Part shown: positions 62,079 to 64,000 of the stretch, piece by piece
How positions within the stretch are numbered: position 1 is the first letter of the stretch
Layout: each line of letters begins with the position of its first letter
DNA from: Mucilaginibacter sp. 44-25
Lineage (GTDB): Bacteria; Bacteroidota; Bacteroidia; Sphingobacteriales; Sphingobacteriaceae
DNA: 64,000 nucleotides
Direction of reading: 5' to 3'
NCBI GenBank assembly: GCA_001898335.1
Contig: MKTS01000009.1
Coordinates: forward strand, 558,001 to 622,000
The notes under the pieces: model-generated
What the model saw: the letters and a program-made list of their open reading frames with translations, nothing else
Told to the model about the DNA's origin: nothing
Database searches by the model: none
Position numbers and translations under genes: made by a program

Positions 62079-63968
62079 TCATCCTTTTTTCAATACGATT
62101 TGCTCGTTAAGCAGCTCAAACATCTTCTTATAAAAATCATGCAGGCCTTTATATTCGTCGCGGCTAAATCTGGCCTTGTTAAAGCTAATTACATAATTAC
62201 TTACAATTTGGCCTTCCTGCTCCCCTACAATACGCCTGAATATAATGCTGTTATCTGCCATTGCAAGCGTAGTACGCTTAGGCAGCACATCAATTTTATA
62301 TCCTTTTGGAACAGTGTACCTACCAATAAAAGTAAATTTATTCAAATAAACATAATCAATATCAGACAGGCGCTCTTCGCTCAAAAACGGGTTTTGGCCT
62401 ATATTGGCGAGTACCGTTGGCTTAAAATAAATATAATCATCGTCTACATCAGCAAGTTTCATGGTAAAATCAAAGTGCTCGCTTAACGGCAATGTATCGG
62501 TTTGCATGTTCGCCCTGGTATATTTACTTATAACAAGGCTGCTTTTGTCGCCCTTTATGCCATCAAGATATTTCTGGCTGCCCATTTCATCATACTGCAT
62601 CAGCCTGTTAACCTTCTTGTAAAATGAACTGCTTATCTCTACGGTTCCACTCAGCTTGCCATCTGCCTGTAGTGCCGCACTCAGAACCGTAGTTTCTTCA
62701 GACTGGTGATTACTGTTCAGTTTAATAATATCGCTAATTTTTGTTTCGGGGTTAATACTAAGCATATTTAAGCCCAAAAGCTCATAAGGTGTGCTGTTAT
62801 ATGAGTTGTATTTTGATGTGGCATCAAGCACCAGGTTGCTTGTACTATCAACAGCTAATTGTACAACGGTTTTATTGAGCCTGGAATAACCGGGGTCGCC
62901 TGCTTTAATTTCGCCATATTCCCGTTTACCAAATACAAGGAGCGACGGTTTGAAGCCTGTTTTTGCAAGCAGGTGGTACAAGATCAGGTTAATTTCAGTG
63001 GAGTTACCGGTTTTTTTCTGCCAGGCCTTTTTTATACCGTCACGCGTATACCACATGTCGTTTTTATTCCATAGCATATTGGTTTTAACCGTATTAAAAA
63101 GGTACTCGATCTTATCAAAATCGTTTTTTAATTTACCTGCTTTACCAATAATATCGGCTTCCCCGTCAATAGCTATATCCAGTTGTTTACCAAAATCCTC
63201 ATCTTCCATGAGTTTATTAGCTACCGTAGGCCATCGCCTGAAAGTAACTGCCGGGTAAAAAGCAATATATTGTATATTATCCTCAAGAGAGTGCATATAC
63301 AGTTCCAGCTTAAAGGCCGGGATATTTTTCATAGCCCAGGTATGCCGCCTGCCCTCCTTGGTGGTAACAATGGTATCCTTTTCAAATTGCCGGTTAACAT
63401 TTGCTACCGTATTAAAGCCATAACTGTTAAAGTCCCTGTCGTACTCACTGTACTGTGTCGGCAAATCGCTTTGAAAACTCCAGCTTGGGTAATTATTACC
63501 GTATCTTGTTTTCCATTTATACCGCAGTTCAATTACCGACCCCGGCTTAACATTGACGAAGGGGATAATATATTCTCTTGACTCTTTATCAATTTTTTGA
63601 GAATAGATCTGCTTGGCATCTATTACCGTTTTTTGCGGGGCACCCCCTACCAGGTTATAGGTAACAGCCTCAATATCCCTTATCATGCTTACATCGCTGT
63701 CTGAAGAATAAGGTAGCTTGATGTTAGCATAACTCAGGCCCTGCTCATTAAAAATTTTTATACGCCTGTGCCGCTCCATCGTGATACCTTTCCATTTGTC
63801 GTAGCTAACTTTCGCAACATCAAACAGGATCATAGCCGAGGCGTTTTTTTCGAAGCTACAATCGGTCATTTGCAATTCGGCAATATCCGCCTCGCCAAAT
63901 TTACCGACCTGGCCAAATGCGAAAATGGAGAAAATCGTGAGTAACAGGATAAAGGATAGGGCTTTCAA
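62079..63968 (-). CDS. Secreted DUF3857 / transglutaminase-like protein
   Basis: 629 residues. Signal peptide MKALSFILLLTIFSIFAFGQ. The DUF3857 domain (about 50-210) includes HRRIKIFNEQGLSYANIKLPY and KPGSVIELRYKWKT. The transglutaminase-like region (about 280-370) has WQKKTGNSTEINLILYHLLAKTGFKPSLLVFGKREYG, where the usual catalytic Cys is replaced in GNSTEIN (321-327), so it is probably inactive. The start codon is TTG (63968); the frame is open to the window edge upstream, but the signal peptide supports this start. Confidence 0.8.
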   Translation of the reverse strand: MKALSFILLLTIFSIFAFGQVGKFGEADIAELQMTDCSFEKNASAMILFDVAKVSYDKWKGITMERHRRIKIFNEQGLSYANIKLPYSSDSDVSMIRDIEAVTYNLVGGAPQKTVIDAKQIYSQKIDKESREYIIPFVNVKPGSVIELRYKWKTRYGNNYPSWSFQSDLPTQYSEYDRDFNSYGFNTVANVNRQFEKDTIVTTKEGRRHTWAMKNIPAFKLELYMHSLEDNIQYIAFYPAVTFRRWPTVANKLMEDEDFGKQLDIAIDGEADIIGKAGKLKNDFDKIEYLFNTVKTNMLWNKNDMWYTRDGIKKAWQKKTGNSTEINLILYHLLAKTGFKPSLLVFGKREYGEIKAGDPGYSRLNKTVVQLAVDSTSNLVLDATSKYNSYNSTPYELLGLNMLSINPETKISDIIKLNSNHQSEETTVLSAALQADGKLSGTVEISSSFYKKVNRLMQYDEMGSQKYLDGIKGDKSSLVISKYTRANMQTDTLPLSEHFDFTMKLADVDDDYIYFKPTVLANIGQNPFLSEERLSDIDYVYLNKFTFIGRYTVPKGYKIDVLPKRTTLAMADNSIIFRRIVGEQEGQIVSNYVISFNKARFSRDEYKGLHDFYKKMFELLNEQIVLKKG

Positions 63969-64000
63969 AAGTTTAAATTTTAAGCTAATGTAATTAATTG

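Overview
The window looks like chromosomal DNA of a member of Bacteroidota, most likely family Sphingobacteriaceae and close to Mucilaginibacter or Pedobacter. This rests on the protein families, on promoters of the TAnnTTTG (-7) type, and on the near absence of Shine-Dalgarno sequences. It is inference; no database was searched. There are two tRNA genes (Asn, Gly) and no rRNA, CRISPR array, transposase or prophage.

Left part (1-25.8 kb). The window opens inside a gene for a pentameric ligand-gated ion-channel homologue. A tetrapyrrole cluster follows on the + strand: fused hemC-hemD, hemB, hemL, a two-component system (histidine kinase and OmpR-type regulator), a membrane TPR protein, hemE and a HemJ-like membrane protein. 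hemA lies 7 kb further on in the opposite orientation. Together these cover glutamyl-tRNA to coproporphyrinogen III, plus a candidate protoporphyrinogen oxidase; hemN/hemF and hemH are not seen. After that come an ECF sigma / membrane-anchored partner / beta-barrel module, an orphan ABC ATPase, a PfkB kinase, tRNA-Asn, a GNAT-nitrilase fusion, two hydrolases, a TetR regulator with a clear operator, thioredoxin, and a reverse-strand group (membrane acyltransferase, PAP2 phosphatase, pyruvate oxidase).

Middle (25.9-50.9 kb, - strand). The ribosomal-protein superoperon runs rpsL-rpsG-fusA-rpsJ, then a 6-kb island, then rplC through rplQ in the classical S10-spc-alpha order with secY, map, infA and rpoA. 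The island between rpsJ and rplC holds a TonB-domain protein, a rhomboid protease, a fungal-type (TYR1-like) prephenate dehydrogenase, a translationally coupled three-gene set ending in an EVE-like domain, and a VOC protein. rplC has its own strong promoter, so the distal part can be transcribed independently.

Right part (50.9-64 kb). A gene-free, repeat-rich stretch leads to tRNA-Gly. Next are a TPR protein, an alpha-L-fucosidase with an L-rhamnose/fucose mutarotase-type gene, a GNAT, a Tat-exported phospholipase C, a GT39-type glycosyltransferase, a Tat-exported metallo-hydrolase paired with a LolA-like protein, and a DUF3857/transglutaminase-like secreted protein with a small partner.

Two patterns run through the whole window. 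Many intergenic gaps hold quasi-palindromes, each of different sequence but similar design. Several genes have a -7 box only 4-7 nt before the start codon, which suggests leaderless or nearly leaderless mRNAs.
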